A stretch of DNA of 64,000 bases, from NCBI RefSeq assembly GCF_024199845.1, contig NZ_JANADO010000001.1:4836001-4900000 (forward strand), given 5' to 3'. The notes under the pieces are model-generated. The model searched no databases. It was not told the origin of the DNA and saw nothing but the letters and a program-made list of their open reading frames with translations. Of this stretch, positions 8,678 through 17,641 are shown piece after piece. Source of the DNA: Bradyrhizobium sp. CCGB12. GTDB lineage: Bacteria > Pseudomonadota > Alphaproteobacteria > Rhizobiales > Xanthobacteraceae. The position numbers and the translations under genes are program-made. How positions within the stretch are numbered: the first letter of the stretch is position 1; every line of letters begins with the position of its first letter.

Positions 8678-9859
8678 ATGTCGGACACTGTCCTTGTGCT
8701 GAACTCCGGATCGTCAAGCATCAAGTTCGGCGTGTTCGAGCTGGCGGCATCCGGCCCCGCCCTGCTCTGCCACGGCTTGCTCGACGAGCATGAGGCGACG
8801 CCCCGGCTCGTGGTGACGAGCCCGGCGGGCGAGAATCTGTTCGAGAGGGACGCGTCGGATACGGACAGCGGTCATCTGTTCGCCGACGTGCTCGCCTTCG
8901 TCGAGGAGCGGTTTGGCGAGCATCGCCTGCGCGCCGTCGGTCACCGCATCGTTCACGGCGGGCCGGACTATTCCGGTCCGGTCGCGCTAACGGATGAAGT
9001 CTACGCCAGGCTGAAGGCGTTGACGCCGCTGGCGCCGCTGCACCAGCCGCGTTGCCTGGAGCCGATCCGCTCCATCCAGGCGATCCGGCCCGACCTGACG
9101 CAGGTCGCCTGCTTCGACACCGCCTTCCACCACGACCTCGCGCCGCCCGCACGCCGTTTCGCCATTCCGAGGCGCTATGACGAGCGCGGCATCAGGCGCT
9201 ACGGCTTTCACGGCCTCTCCTTCGAATATGTCGCCGGGCGCCTCGCGCAAATCGCACCTGAGCTCGTCGCAAAGCGCACCGTCATCGCCCACCTCGGCAA
9301 CGGTGCGAGCCTCTGCGCACTGCGAGATGGCCGCAGCATCGACACCACGATGGCGCTGACTCCGCTCGATGGCCTCGTGATGGGCACGCGCTGCGGCACG
9401 ATCGATCCCGGCGTGCTGCTCTATCTGCAGCAGCACGAGAACATGTCGGTTGAGGACCTCCAGCACCTGCTCTATCACGAGTCAGGCCTGCTCGGCGTCT
9501 CCGGCATCGCTGCGGACATGCGGACGCTGATCGCGAGCGGCTCGGCTGCGGCGCGCGAGGCGATCGACCTCTTCGTGCTCCGGGCCGCGCAGCAGATCGC
9601 GATGATGGCGACCACGCTGGGTGGACTGGACTGCCTCGTCTTCACCGGCGGCATCGGCGAGCATGCAAAGGAGATCCGCCGTGCGATCGGCGAGCGCCTC
9701 ACTTGGCTGGGTGTGCGCATTGATGTACGGGCGAATGACGCGGCGCACGAGCACATCAGCGGAAGCGATAGTACCGTCGATGTGTTCGTCATCCCAACGA
9801 ACGAGGAGCTGACCATCGCGCGGCACTGCGCAAGGGTGCTGCGAACGATGAAGAGCTAA
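8678..9859 (+). CDS. ackA: Acetate kinase
   Basis: Converts acetyl phosphate and ADP to acetate and ATP. 393 residues from the ATG at 8678, 4 bases after the phosphoketolase stop, which points to one operon. The N-terminal LNSGSSSIKFGVF is acetate/propionate kinase signature 1, and RRYGFHGLSFEYV is signature 2. HLGNGASL and FTGGIGEHAKEIR are the nucleotide-binding segments of the ASKHA fold. The pair forms the end of a phosphoketolase shunt. No phosphotransacetylase gene is adjacent. Confidence 0.96.
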   Translation: MSDTVLVLNSGSSSIKFGVFELAASGPALLCHGLLDEHEATPRLVVTSPAGENLFERDASDTDSGHLFADVLAFVEERFGEHRLRAVGHRIVHGGPDYSGPVALTDEVYARLKALTPLAPLHQPRCLEPIRSIQAIRPDLTQVACFDTAFHHDLAPPARRFAIPRRYDERGIRRYGFHGLSFEYVAGRLAQIAPELVAKRTVIAHLGNGASLCALRDGRSIDTTMALTPLDGLVMGTRCGTIDPGVLLYLQQHENMSVEDLQHLLYHESGLLGVSGIAADMRTLIASGSAAAREAIDLFVLRAAQQIAMMATTLGGLDCLVFTGGIGEHAKEIRRAIGERLTWLGVRIDVRANDAAHEHISGSDSTVDVFVIPTNEELTIARHCARVLRTMKS

Positions 9860-9887
9860 TTTGATTAACGCGCGATGTCAGCCAATC

Positions 9888-9967
9888 CGTCATTGCGAGC
9901 AAAGCGAAGCAATCCAGACTGGCTCTGCCGCGGGATTCTGGATTGCTTCGCTTCGCTCGCAATGACG
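9888..9967. repeat. Intact palindromic intergenic repeat (CGTCATTGCGAGC family)
   Basis: The two arms starting CGTCATTGCGAGC and ending GCTCGCAATGACG are inverted copies around a short GC-rich centre. The transcript would form a long hairpin after ackA. It is the same family as the copy split by the IS at 618-1761. Confidence 0.85.
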
Positions 9968-10018
9968 AAGAATGCGGCGACAGCGCGTGTCACAACGCAC
10001 TATGCGAGTATGCGGAAA

Positions 10019-10092
10019 CAACCCCTCACCCCAATGAGCCCGCGTCCACCAGCGTCGCTGCCCTCTCCCGCAAGGGGCGAGGGCGCAGTCAC
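10019..10092. repeat. Half copy of a second intergenic repeat family, inverted
   Basis: The reverse complement matches the first half of the element at 30755-30915 (GTGCCCTCGCCCCTTGCGGG, then the AGCGACGCTGG block), with several mismatches. Only this half is present, between ackA and the RMD1-family gene. Confidence 0.7.
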
Positions 10093-10124
10093 GCGCATCT
10101 CGTCCGCGGATAATCTCATCCCGC

Positions 10125-10964
10125 CTAATGCGTCCCCGACCATATCTGGAAACATCCCATCGCGACCTCGATCAAGATCAGAACCACCACCGCGATTTCG
10201 AGACGGAGCGAGCGCTGGGTGTCGATGATGTCGGTCAGGGCGTTGGCGGTCTCCGACACCGCGGTGAGCTTGCGCTCGAGCGTGTCGAGGCGCTCCTTCA
10301 GCTCGTACTCGTCCTCGATACGGGCGTAGAGCCGGTCGAGCTCGGGCTTCTCCCAGAGCACGTCGGGTTTCTCGGCGATGGCCACGCGCCCGGCGACGCG
10401 CTGCTGCACCAGCAGCGCGTTGCCGATCAGCTGCAGGATGCCCTTGCGCCGCGGCGGCGTACGGCCGTGCTCGGCGAGCTTGCGCGCGAAGGGCTCGATC
10501 ACGTCGAAGACCGCGGCGACGCGCCGCTCGTCGCGTGCCAGCGACGTGCTCTTGGCAAGCGCGTCCGCGATCAGGAGCAGCCGGTCGTCGGAGAATTTGG
10601 CGAGGCAGATCGGCCCGCCCGGCTGGATCGCCTCGACGTTCTCGTCCTTGCAGAGCTGCGCCTGCGCGGTCTCCTCTTCATAGGGGCTGAGCTCGCCGAT
10701 CACCCGCGGCTTCAGGCTGTCGATCAGCACTTTCTCCTCCGAGGGCAGAAGACCGATCAGCACCACGACGCCATAGCGGAAGACCACGACGAGACCGGCA
10801 TGAACGCGGAAGGCGGCCGGGGTCGAGGACACCAGCGCGCCGAGTTCGAGTCCGGAAGCATTGATGCGATCGCCCAGCATCAGCGCGCGGATCCGCAGGG
10901 TCGGCGCGGCGTCCTGCTTCGGCGTTGCTGCTGTCGCGCTGGCGGCGATCTGGTCGGAACTCAT
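10125..10964 (-). CDS. RMD1/DUF155-family protein with C-terminal membrane anchor
   Basis: 279 residues from the ATG at 10964. It matches the RMD1 (DUF155) family, known from yeast sporulation protein Rmd1 and from mitochondrial homologues; the bacterial role is not established. Family-type segments are FRYGVVVLIGLLPSEE and the DALAKSTSLARDERR block. The last 25 or so residues (LRLEIAVVVLILIEVAMGC) form one strong membrane helix, preceded by a likely coiled coil (DRLYARIEDEYELKERLDTL). It stands alone on this strand. A seven-residue upstream extension to 10985 is possible. Confidence 0.8.
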   Translation of the reverse strand: MSSDQIAASATAATPKQDAAPTLRIRALMLGDRINASGLELGALVSSTPAAFRVHAGLVVVFRYGVVVLIGLLPSEEKVLIDSLKPRVIGELSPYEEETAQAQLCKDENVEAIQPGGPICLAKFSDDRLLLIADALAKSTSLARDERRVAAVFDVIEPFARKLAEHGRTPPRRKGILQLIGNALLVQQRVAGRVAIAEKPDVLWEKPELDRLYARIEDEYELKERLDTLERKLTAVSETANALTDIIDTQRSLRLEIAVVVLILIEVAMGCFQIWSGTH

Positions 10965-11282
10965 GCACAGCCTCCGTCGGCACAAATCATCTGCGTTTCC
11001 CGTTCGCCGGTTCGTCGCGGCTCATTCTCTACTTGCGCGATTGCAGACTGCACGTGAGCCGCGCAGCTTCCCGCAGACCGCCCGATTAATACCGTCCGGA
11101 TGAGCTTGTGCCGAAACATTCGGCAGTATTGCCATTCTGCGCGCGACATATTTGGCTGCGGCGAGGTTTACCATCGCATGCCAAGGCGCCGCCGGAAAGT
11201 TGCACTCGGCGGCGCCACGTGTTTATGACAACGTCATGAAGAGCGACACTTCTCCCGAAGTGCAGACATTGAAGTCTCAATC
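10965..11282. other. Intergenic region between divergent genes
   Basis: 318 bases containing the two divergent promoters of the RMD1-family gene and the glycosyltransferase gene. I see no RNA gene, repeat or convincing operator in it. Confidence 0.5.
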
Positions 11283-11858
11283 ATGCTGAGCGTCATCATT
11301 CCGACCGAGGGCGTGGAGCAGACGGCAGTCGCAACGCTGGCCGCGCTCGTTCCCGGCGCCGCCGCTGGCATCATCCGGGAAGTGCTCCTGGTCGACGGCA
11401 CCGGCAACGGCGTGATCGAACGCGTCGCCGATGTTGCGGGCTGCCGTTTCATCGGCATCGAGACATCTTCGCAAGGTGCCGCCCTCGCCGCTGGCGCGCT
11501 CCAGGCCCGTTCGCCGTGGCTGATGTTCCTTCCCGCCGGCGCGGTGCTGGAAACCGGCTGGATCGAGGAGACCACCCAGTTCATCCAGGCCGTCTCGAGC
11601 AGCGGCCGCGACCGGGCCGCGGTGTTCCGCTATGCGCGCTCGCCCTACTCCGATACCGGAATGCGCGACATCCTCCGCGCCGTCGCACGCAAGCTCGTTG
11701 GCCCGCTCGGCGATCAGGGGCTTTTGATCGCGCGTGACCATTACGATCGGATCGGCGGCTACCCCCCGCAGGCTCGCCGCTCCGAGGCACGGCTGCTCCG
11801 GCGGCTCGGCCGTTCCTCCCGCACCATGCTGCGCAGCCGGATCGTGATGGCGGGCTGA
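11283..11858 (+). CDS. Small family 2-type glycosyltransferase-like protein
   Basis: 191 residues, shorter than usual GT2 enzymes. The start MLSVIIPTEG, the EVLLVDGTGNG strand and the FLPAGAVLETGWIEE segment follow the GT-A fold, where DXD would be expected near the last block; here it reads PAGA, so the canonical metal-binding DXD is not obvious. The C-terminal Arg-rich stretch (RRSEARLLRRLGRSSRTML) is unusual. It may be a reduced or non-catalytic member. The product is not predictable. The MarR-GNAT gene follows after about 60 bases that hold a palindrome. Confidence 0.65.
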   Translation: MLSVIIPTEGVEQTAVATLAALVPGAAAGIIREVLLVDGTGNGVIERVADVAGCRFIGIETSSQGAALAAGALQARSPWLMFLPAGAVLETGWIEETTQFIQAVSSSGRDRAAVFRYARSPYSDTGMRDILRAVARKLVGPLGDQGLLIARDHYDRIGGYPPQARRSEARLLRRLGRSSRTMLRSRIVMAG

Positions 11859-11870
11859 CGCCGCGGATAC

Positions 11871-11904
11871 TTGCCAAAGTCAAATAATTAATTGACAATG
11901 GCAA
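11871..11904. promoter_or_regulatory. 34-bp imperfect palindrome, candidate operator of the MarR-GNAT gene
   Basis: 14 of 17 base pairs match about the centre between 11887 and 11888. The outer arms are TTGCCA/TGGCAA, and the inner core GTCAAATAATTAATTGAC is AT-rich. It ends 15 bases before the ATG at 11920. MarR proteins usually bind such palindromes in their own promoter, so autoregulation is the simplest reading. Confidence 0.65.
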
Positions 11905-11919
11905 ATATCGAGGTGCCCC

Positions 11920-12849
11920 ATGTCATTCGAAGCTGCCGACGACCACATCTCATCAGTCCGCGCCTTCAACCGCTTCTATACCCGCAAGCTTGGGGTGCTC
12001 GACCAGCACCTTGGCAAAACCCCGTTTTCGCTCAGCGAGGCCCGGGTGCTCTATGAGCTCGCGCACCGCGACGACATCGCAGCCAAGGAGATCGGCAACG
12101 AGCTTGGTCTCGACCCCGGCTATCTCAGCCGTATCGTGCAAAGCTTCGACGAGAAGGGGCTGATCACGCGAAGGCCACTGCCCGCCGATCGCAGGCAATA
12201 CCAGCTCAGCCTCACCGCCAAGGGCCGCCAGACCTTCGCCAAGCTGAACCTGAGCTCGCAAAACGAGGTCGCCGCGATGCTGGCTCGACTTTCGGTCAAC
12301 GATGCGACGCGGCTGACCCAGGCCATGGCGACCATCGAGACCGTGCTGGAGCAACGCCGAAGCCAGCCTGCGACTTTCATGCTGCGCAGCCATCGCGTCG
12401 GCGACATGGGGTGGGTCATCTCGCGACAGGGCGCCGCCTATGCCGCGGACTACAACTTTGATATCAGCTACGAGGCGCTGGTCGCCGAGATCTGTGCGCA
12501 GTTCATCAGGAACTACGACGCCGCGCGCGAGCACTGCTGGATCGCGGAAGTGGGCGGCGAACCGGTCGGCTCGATCTTTCTGGTCAAGGCCACGGACCAA
12601 ATCGCCAAGCTGCGCCTGTTGCAGGTGGAGAAGAAGGCACGCGGGCTCGGCGTCGGCCGCGCGCTGGTCGACCAGTGCATCCAGGGCGCACGCGAGAGGG
12701 GCTACAGCAAGATGACGCTGTGGACGCAGAGCATTCTGGTGGCCGCGCGCAGCATCTACCAAAGTGCAGGCTTCAAGCTCGTGAAGGAAGAGAAGCACCA
12801 CAGCTTCGGCGCCGATCTGGTCGGCGAGACCTGGGAGCGGGATTTGTAA
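11920..12849 (+). CDS. MarR-family regulator fused to a GNAT acetyltransferase
   Basis: 309 residues in two domains. Residues 1 to about 145 are a MarR winged helix: FSLSEARVLYELAHRDDIAAKEI, the recognition helix LDPGYLSRIVQSFDEKGLI and the wing RRPLPADRRQYQLSLTAKG. Residues about 155 to 309 are a GNAT domain, with acetyl-CoA loop KKARGLGVGRALVDQCI and ending SIYQSAGFKLVKEEKHHSFG. Proteins of this architecture are known in proteobacteria but their acetylation targets mostly are not. A 34-bp palindrome just upstream suggests self-control. Repeat sequence, not a gene, lies downstream. Confidence 0.9.
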   Translation: MSFEAADDHISSVRAFNRFYTRKLGVLDQHLGKTPFSLSEARVLYELAHRDDIAAKEIGNELGLDPGYLSRIVQSFDEKGLITRRPLPADRRQYQLSLTAKGRQTFAKLNLSSQNEVAAMLARLSVNDATRLTQAMATIETVLEQRRSQPATFMLRSHRVGDMGWVISRQGAAYAADYNFDISYEALVAEICAQFIRNYDAAREHCWIAEVGGEPVGSIFLVKATDQIAKLRLLQVEKKARGLGVGRALVDQCIQGARERGYSKMTLWTQSILVAARSIYQSAGFKLVKEEKHHSFGADLVGETWERDL

Positions 12850-12878
12850 CGCTCACGCAGCGGGTGAGATGCGCATGA

Positions 12879-13026
12879 ATGTGCCCTCGCCCCTTGTGGG
12901 AGAGGGCATCCCCACTGGCAGACACAAGCTCGCTTGGGTGAGGGGTATGCCTCCAAGCGCGCCGTGCCGAAAGATACCCCTCATCCGGCGCTTCGCGCCA
13001 CCTTCCCCCACAAGGGGGGAAGGAAA
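12879..13026. repeat. Intergenic repeat, full copy (family of 30755-30915)
   Basis: Starts GTGCCCTCGCCCCTTG and ends with the inverted counterpart CCCACAAGGGGGGAAGG. Internal TACCCCTCATCCG and CGCTTCGCGCCACCTT blocks are shared with the copy at 30755-30915. It separates the MarR-GNAT and moaB genes, which converge here, and could act as a transcript-end hairpin. Confidence 0.8.
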
Positions 13027-13050
13027 GAAAACCCTCCCGCACCAGCGCAA

Positions 13051-13614
13051 CTACACCGTCGCGCCCTGCGCCTTTGGCCGGCGCAGATGCTCGTCGAGGC
13101 GCGGCATGATCTCGACGAAATTGCACGGACGCGTGCGGTAGTCGAGCTGGGCTCTGAGGATGCCGTCCCAGCCGTCGCGGCAGGCGCCGGGCGAACCGGG
13201 CAGACAGAAGATGTAGGTCGCACCAGTGACGCCTGCGGTGGCGCGGCTCTGGATCGTCGATGCGCCGATCTTGGCGTGGCTAAGCATGTGGAACGCGATC
13301 GAGAAGCCGTCCATGCGCTTCTCGAACAGCGGCTCGACCGCCTCCGGCGTAACGTCGCGCCCGGTGAAGCCGGTGCCACCGGTGGTGATGACCACGTCGA
13401 CGCCGGCATCCGCGATCCAGCGGCGGATCACGGTGCGGATCGCCTCGACATCGTCGGTGACGATCTCGCGCGCGGCGAGATGATGGCCGGCCTCGATGAG
13501 ACGGTCGGCGAGCGTTTGGCCGGACTTGTCGTCGGCGAGCGCGCGCGTATCTGATACGGTGAGCACCGCGATGTTGAGCGGGATGAATTGTTTGGTTTCG
13601 TCGATGGAGGCCAT
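13051..13614 (-). CDS. moaB: Molybdenum cofactor biosynthesis protein B
   Basis: 187 residues from the ATG at 13614. MoaB/MogA-type proteins bind molybdopterin and take part in its adenylation. The family signature is seen in IAVLTVSDTRALADDKSG, VDVVITTGGTGFTGRDVTPEAV and IFCLPGSPGACRDGW. The ORF could be extended upstream to 13758, but that part lies in a palindromic repeat and is rejected. No other molybdenum cofactor gene is in the window. Confidence 0.93.
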   Translation of the reverse strand: MASIDETKQFIPLNIAVLTVSDTRALADDKSGQTLADRLIEAGHHLAAREIVTDDVEAIRTVIRRWIADAGVDVVITTGGTGFTGRDVTPEAVEPLFEKRMDGFSIAFHMLSHAKIGASTIQSRATAGVTGATYIFCLPGSPGACRDGWDGILRAQLDYRTRPCNFVEIMPRLDEHLRRPKAQGATV

Positions 13615-13630
13615 TGCGCTTTCCTCTCGT

Positions 13631-13758
13631 GTCCCGGACGCGATGCAGCGCGTTAGCGGTGCGTCGCAGAGCCGGGACCCATTTGCTAGAGACCGAGGCT
13701 GTGGGCCCCCGGCTCTGCAGCGCACCGCTGAAGAAGCGCTGCGCCGCGTCCGGGGCAC
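13631..13758. repeat. Palindromic intergenic repeat (TCCCGGACGCG family)
   Basis: The outer arms GTCCCGGACGCG and CGCGTCCGGGGCAC, and the inner arms GCAGAGCCGGGA and CCCCGGCTCTGC, pair with each other. The element separates moaB from the metallopeptidase gene. Confidence 0.75.
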
Positions 13759-13768
13759 GAGACCGTCG

Positions 13769-14713
13769 CTACTGCCCGCCGCCGAACGTGTTGCAGGCCT
13801 GCACCGTGCCCTGCTGGTAGCCGGTCATGAACCACTGCTTGCGTTGCGCCGCCGAGCCGTGAGTAAACGAATCCGGCACGACGCGGCCCGTGGCCTGGCG
13901 CTGCAGCGTGTCGTCGCCGATTGCGCTTGCCGTAGTCAGCGCGGCATCGATGTCGCCGGGCTCCAGGAAGTTCGGACGCTTCTTGGCCTCGCGATTGACC
14001 CAGACGCCGGACAGGCAGTCGGCCTGCAATTCCACCTTCACCTGGAGCGCATTGGCCTCGGCCTTGGAGCCGGCCTGCTGCTGCAGACGCGTCACGCGCG
14101 GAATGATGCCGAGCAGGTTCTGGATGTGATGGCCAGCCTCATGCGCGATGATGTAGGCGGTGGTGAAGTTACACGCCGACTTGCCGGAGCAGCCGCGGAA
14201 GCGCGTCTCGACCTCGCGGAAGAAGGCGGTGTCGAGGAAGATGGTGCGGTCCGGCGGACAGTAGAACGGACCCATCGCCGACTGCGCCATGCCGCAGCGG
14301 CCGCCATTGGTGGCGTTGCGGAACAGCACGACCTTCGGACCGGTATAGTTCTGACCGCTCGCCTGGAAGATCTCGCTCCAGCGATCGTCGATCTCGCCGA
14401 GGATGCCGGCGATCATGCTGCCCACCTCGTCGGTCGGCGCGCCGCGCTTGGCCGAGGTCGAAGACGACTGGCGATCGGTCTGGTAGCTCGGTGCCTGGCC
14501 GCCGCCGGTGAGGATCTCGGCGCCGCCGATCAGGATCCGCGGGTCGATGCCGAAGGCGTAGCCGACCAGGCCGAGTATGATGATGGTGCCGATGCCGAGC
14601 CCGCCACCGCCCATGGGCAGCCCGAACCCGCCTCCTCCGCCGCCGCCAAAGCCACCACCTTCGTCGCGACGATCCTCGACGTCGTCGCTGCGGCGGAAGT
14701 CATCGTAACGCAT
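13769..14713 (-). CDS. ypfJ: YpfJ-type neutral zinc metallopeptidase
   Basis: 314 residues. The zinc-binding motif HEAGHH sits in AYIIAHEAGHHIQNLLG, and a conserved Glu-rich segment follows (VELQADCLSGVW), as in the KPN_02809/YpfJ family. The N-terminus is rich in Asp, Arg and Gly (GGGFGGGGGGGFG) and is followed by one membrane helix (GTIIILGLVGYAFGI), so the catalytic part is probably periplasmic and anchored. Four or more cysteines in the second half could form disulfides. The physiological substrate is unknown. Confidence 0.92.
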   Translation of the reverse strand: MRYDDFRRSDDVEDRRDEGGGFGGGGGGGFGLPMGGGGLGIGTIIILGLVGYAFGIDPRILIGGAEILTGGGQAPSYQTDRQSSSTSAKRGAPTDEVGSMIAGILGEIDDRWSEIFQASGQNYTGPKVVLFRNATNGGRCGMAQSAMGPFYCPPDRTIFLDTAFFREVETRFRGCSGKSACNFTTAYIIAHEAGHHIQNLLGIIPRVTRLQQQAGSKAEANALQVKVELQADCLSGVWVNREAKKRPNFLEPGDIDAALTTASAIGDDTLQRQATGRVVPDSFTHGSAAQRKQWFMTGYQQGTVQACNTFGGGQ

Positions 14714-14832
14714 GGCGGCCTTCCCCTGGGGGTCCCTGGTTCAAGTTCGTCGGCTTCGTCGGTGCGCATGAACGCAAAAGCTCAACGCGCCACACAGGTA
14801 AAATTTCCGTTGCCTTTATCAATATCGCGGCC

Positions 14833-14845
14833 GGCAAAAATTGCC
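14833..14845. repeat. Perfect palindrome GGCAAAAATTGCC
   Basis: Arms GGCAA and TTGCC around AAA. Its right half is the reverse complement of the core of the tandem repeats that follow at 14869 and 14890, so the three sites may bind one factor. Confidence 0.5.
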
Positions 14846-14868
14846 TAGTGCGACAGCATGTCGATGCC

Positions 14869-14903
14869 AGCAATTTTTTCCGGGGGTCGAGCAATTTTTT
14901 CCG
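14869..14903. repeat. Two direct repeats AGCAATTTTTTCCG, 21 bp apart
   Basis: Identical 14-mers start at 14869 and 14890, exactly two helical turns apart. This is the spacing expected for a protein binding twice on one face of DNA. They lie about 240-270 bases upstream of ccrM and 160-190 upstream of the ypfJ start. Confidence 0.6.
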
Positions 14904-15120
14904 AGAGAAATTTGAAGCTCTTCGGGAGCCTCGATTGCGCCCGCAACGCGTAGAAGTGCGAAATACACTGCAAAACACGACGAATGCGTGCAACGGCGCG
15001 CGTGCGAAACGCAATGTACGGGCTGCCCACGAAAGCGGCGGGTTAAGTCGATTTTTACTTTGCCGCTTCAATGTAACGGTCAGTCGGTTGTTTGGTCCCG
15101 CGTCGCCGACAGCGTCGCCT

Positions 15121-16270
<1,150 letters not shown>

Positions 16271-16285
16271 TCCAGCATACTGGCC

Positions 16286-16378
16286 TCGTAGGGTGGGCAA
16301 AGGCGCAACGCGCCGTGCCCACCTATCCTTTTCCGATAGGCAGAGATCGTGGGCACGCTTCGCTTTGCCACCCTACGG
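16286..16378. repeat. Palindromic intergenic repeat (CGTAGGGTGGGCAAAG family)
   Basis: The arms CGTAGGGTGGGCAAAG and CTTTGCCACCCTACGG are inverted, with inner GTGCCCACC/GTGGGCAC. A second copy of the family lies at 53254-53344. It follows ccrM and may end its transcript. Confidence 0.8.
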
Positions 16379-16444
16379 CGCCTTGAATGCCGCGCCAGCC
16401 GGGACTAAATTCCCCCGATCAGCCCCGTCCTGACCGGTCAAGCC

Positions 16445-16771
16445 ATGCGACGACAGTCCGAGACCTTGCTGCTGGTGCCGCTGCTGCCGATCTTCCTGCT
16501 CGGCATGTTTCCGATGTTCCTGATCGCGCTCCTGGGATTTTTCGGCCTCGCCTTGTTCGGCGTGCTCGTGATCTGCGTCGGGCTCGCCAGCAGCAACGAG
16601 GCCCACGACAATTTCAATCACGACGTCATCGTGCACGGCTACGCGCGCGGATCGGAGCGCAAGGCGCGGGCCTCCGACATGCATCTCGCCACGAGGCTCG
16701 GACTGCGGCTGGAGGCCGTGGGCGTCGCCATGATCATCGCGGCGGCGATCGGCCTTTGTTACGCCGGCTGA
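16445..16771 (+). CDS. Small membrane protein of unknown function
   Basis: 108 residues with two hydrophobic stretches near the N-terminus (about 8-50, likely two helices) and one at the C-terminus (VGVAMIIAAAIGLCYAG). A polar loop of about 40 residues between them holds HDNFNHDVIVHGYARGS. I recognise no family. Start at the ATG at 16445. Upstream sequence is a repeat, so it probably has its own promoter or reads through from ccrM. Confidence 0.55.
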   Translation: MRRQSETLLLVPLLPIFLLGMFPMFLIALLGFFGLALFGVLVICVGLASSNEAHDNFNHDVIVHGYARGSERKARASDMHLATRLGLRLEAVGVAMIIAAAIGLCYAG

Positions 16772-16896
16772 TCTGCGCACCGCGCAGATACCGCCCGGCA
16801 AACTCGCCGGTTGCTCTCCCGCAACAGGTTCAGGCAAGACAAGGCCACCTGATGACGCCGCGTCCGCGCGCGGCCGCAGACACTGGGAGATGCTAG

Positions 16897-17583
16897 ATGC
16901 TCAAATTCTATTTCAACGGGTCGCCGAACCCGACCAAGGTCGCGCTTTATCTCGAAGAGGCTGGCCTGGCCTTCGAGCCCGTGAAGATCGACACCCGCAA
17001 GGGCGAGCAGTTCACGCCGGAATTCCTCAAGATCAATCCGAACGGCAAGGTGCCGGCGATCGATGACAATGGCACCATCGTGTTCGACTCCAACGCCATC
17101 CTGCTCTATCTCGCCGAGAAGACCGGCAAGTTCCTGCCCTCCGCCGGCGCGCGCGGCGAGACGCTGTCCTGGCTGATGTTCATCGCGACCGGCGTCGGGC
17201 CCTATTCGGGTCAGGCGGTGCACTTCAAGCATTTTGCGCCGAAGGACCAGAACCACGATTACGCCCATAACCGCTACCAGTACGAGACCGATCGCCACTA
17301 CAAGATTCTCGACGATCACCTCGAAGGCCGCCGCTACATGGTCGGCGACAGCTATTCGATCGTCGACATGGCGCTGTGGGGCTGGGCGCGGATGGTGCCG
17401 TTCAAGCTCGGCGACGATGCCTTCGCGCGATACCCGAACGTGAAACGGCTGGTGGACGAGATCTCGGCGCGGCCCGCAGCCGCGCGCGCCAGCGCGTTGA
17501 AGGACAAGTTCACCTTCAAGGCCGAGATGGACGACGAGGCGAGAGCCAACATGTTCAAGCACATGACGACGAAAGTGGCTTGA
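16897..17583 (+). CDS. Glutathione S-transferase family protein
   Basis: 228 residues. The thioredoxin-like N-terminal domain runs from MLKFYFNGSPNPTKVALYLEE through INPNGKVPAIDD (cis-Pro) and FDSNAILLYLAEKTG, which binds the gamma-glutamyl end of glutathione. The helical C-terminal domain carries the conserved SIVDMALWGWAR capping motif. Layout fits the YghU/Ure2p-like or nu-type subgroup. The substrate is not known. A strong bidirectional terminator lies just after the stop. Confidence 0.9.
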   Translation: MLKFYFNGSPNPTKVALYLEEAGLAFEPVKIDTRKGEQFTPEFLKINPNGKVPAIDDNGTIVFDSNAILLYLAEKTGKFLPSAGARGETLSWLMFIATGVGPYSGQAVHFKHFAPKDQNHDYAHNRYQYETDRHYKILDDHLEGRRYMVGDSYSIVDMALWGWARMVPFKLGDDAFARYPNVKRLVDEISARPAAARASALKDKFTFKAEMDDEARANMFKHMTTKVA

Positions 17584-17601
17584 TCGCGCCACGCCGCTAT
17601 C

Positions 17602-17634
17602 AAGGGCCACGCGCATCCGCGTGGCCCTTTGCTT
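17602..17634. terminator. Bidirectional intrinsic terminator between GST and chemoreceptor genes
   Basis: A 12-bp perfect stem (17602-17613 with 17618-17629, AAGGGCCACGCG) closes a 4-base loop and is followed by a T-rich stretch. The A residues on the left serve the opposite strand. It lies between two convergent genes. Confidence 0.85.
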
Positions 17635-17641
17635 TGGAAGC

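Noticed and set aside
7576..8724. A 382-codon frame opposite xfp
   Set aside because: Phosphoketolase occupies the other strand with complete motifs; the frame lacks any domain.
15036..15060. CtrA box (TTAA-N7-TTAA) upstream of ccrM
   Set aside because: TTAA at about 15042 is followed after seven bases by a T run, not TTAA. Only a half-site, too weak to list.
14700..15071. A 123-codon minus-strand frame upstream of ypfJ
   Set aside because: It has no recognisable domain and covers the operator-like repeats, so it is treated as non-coding.
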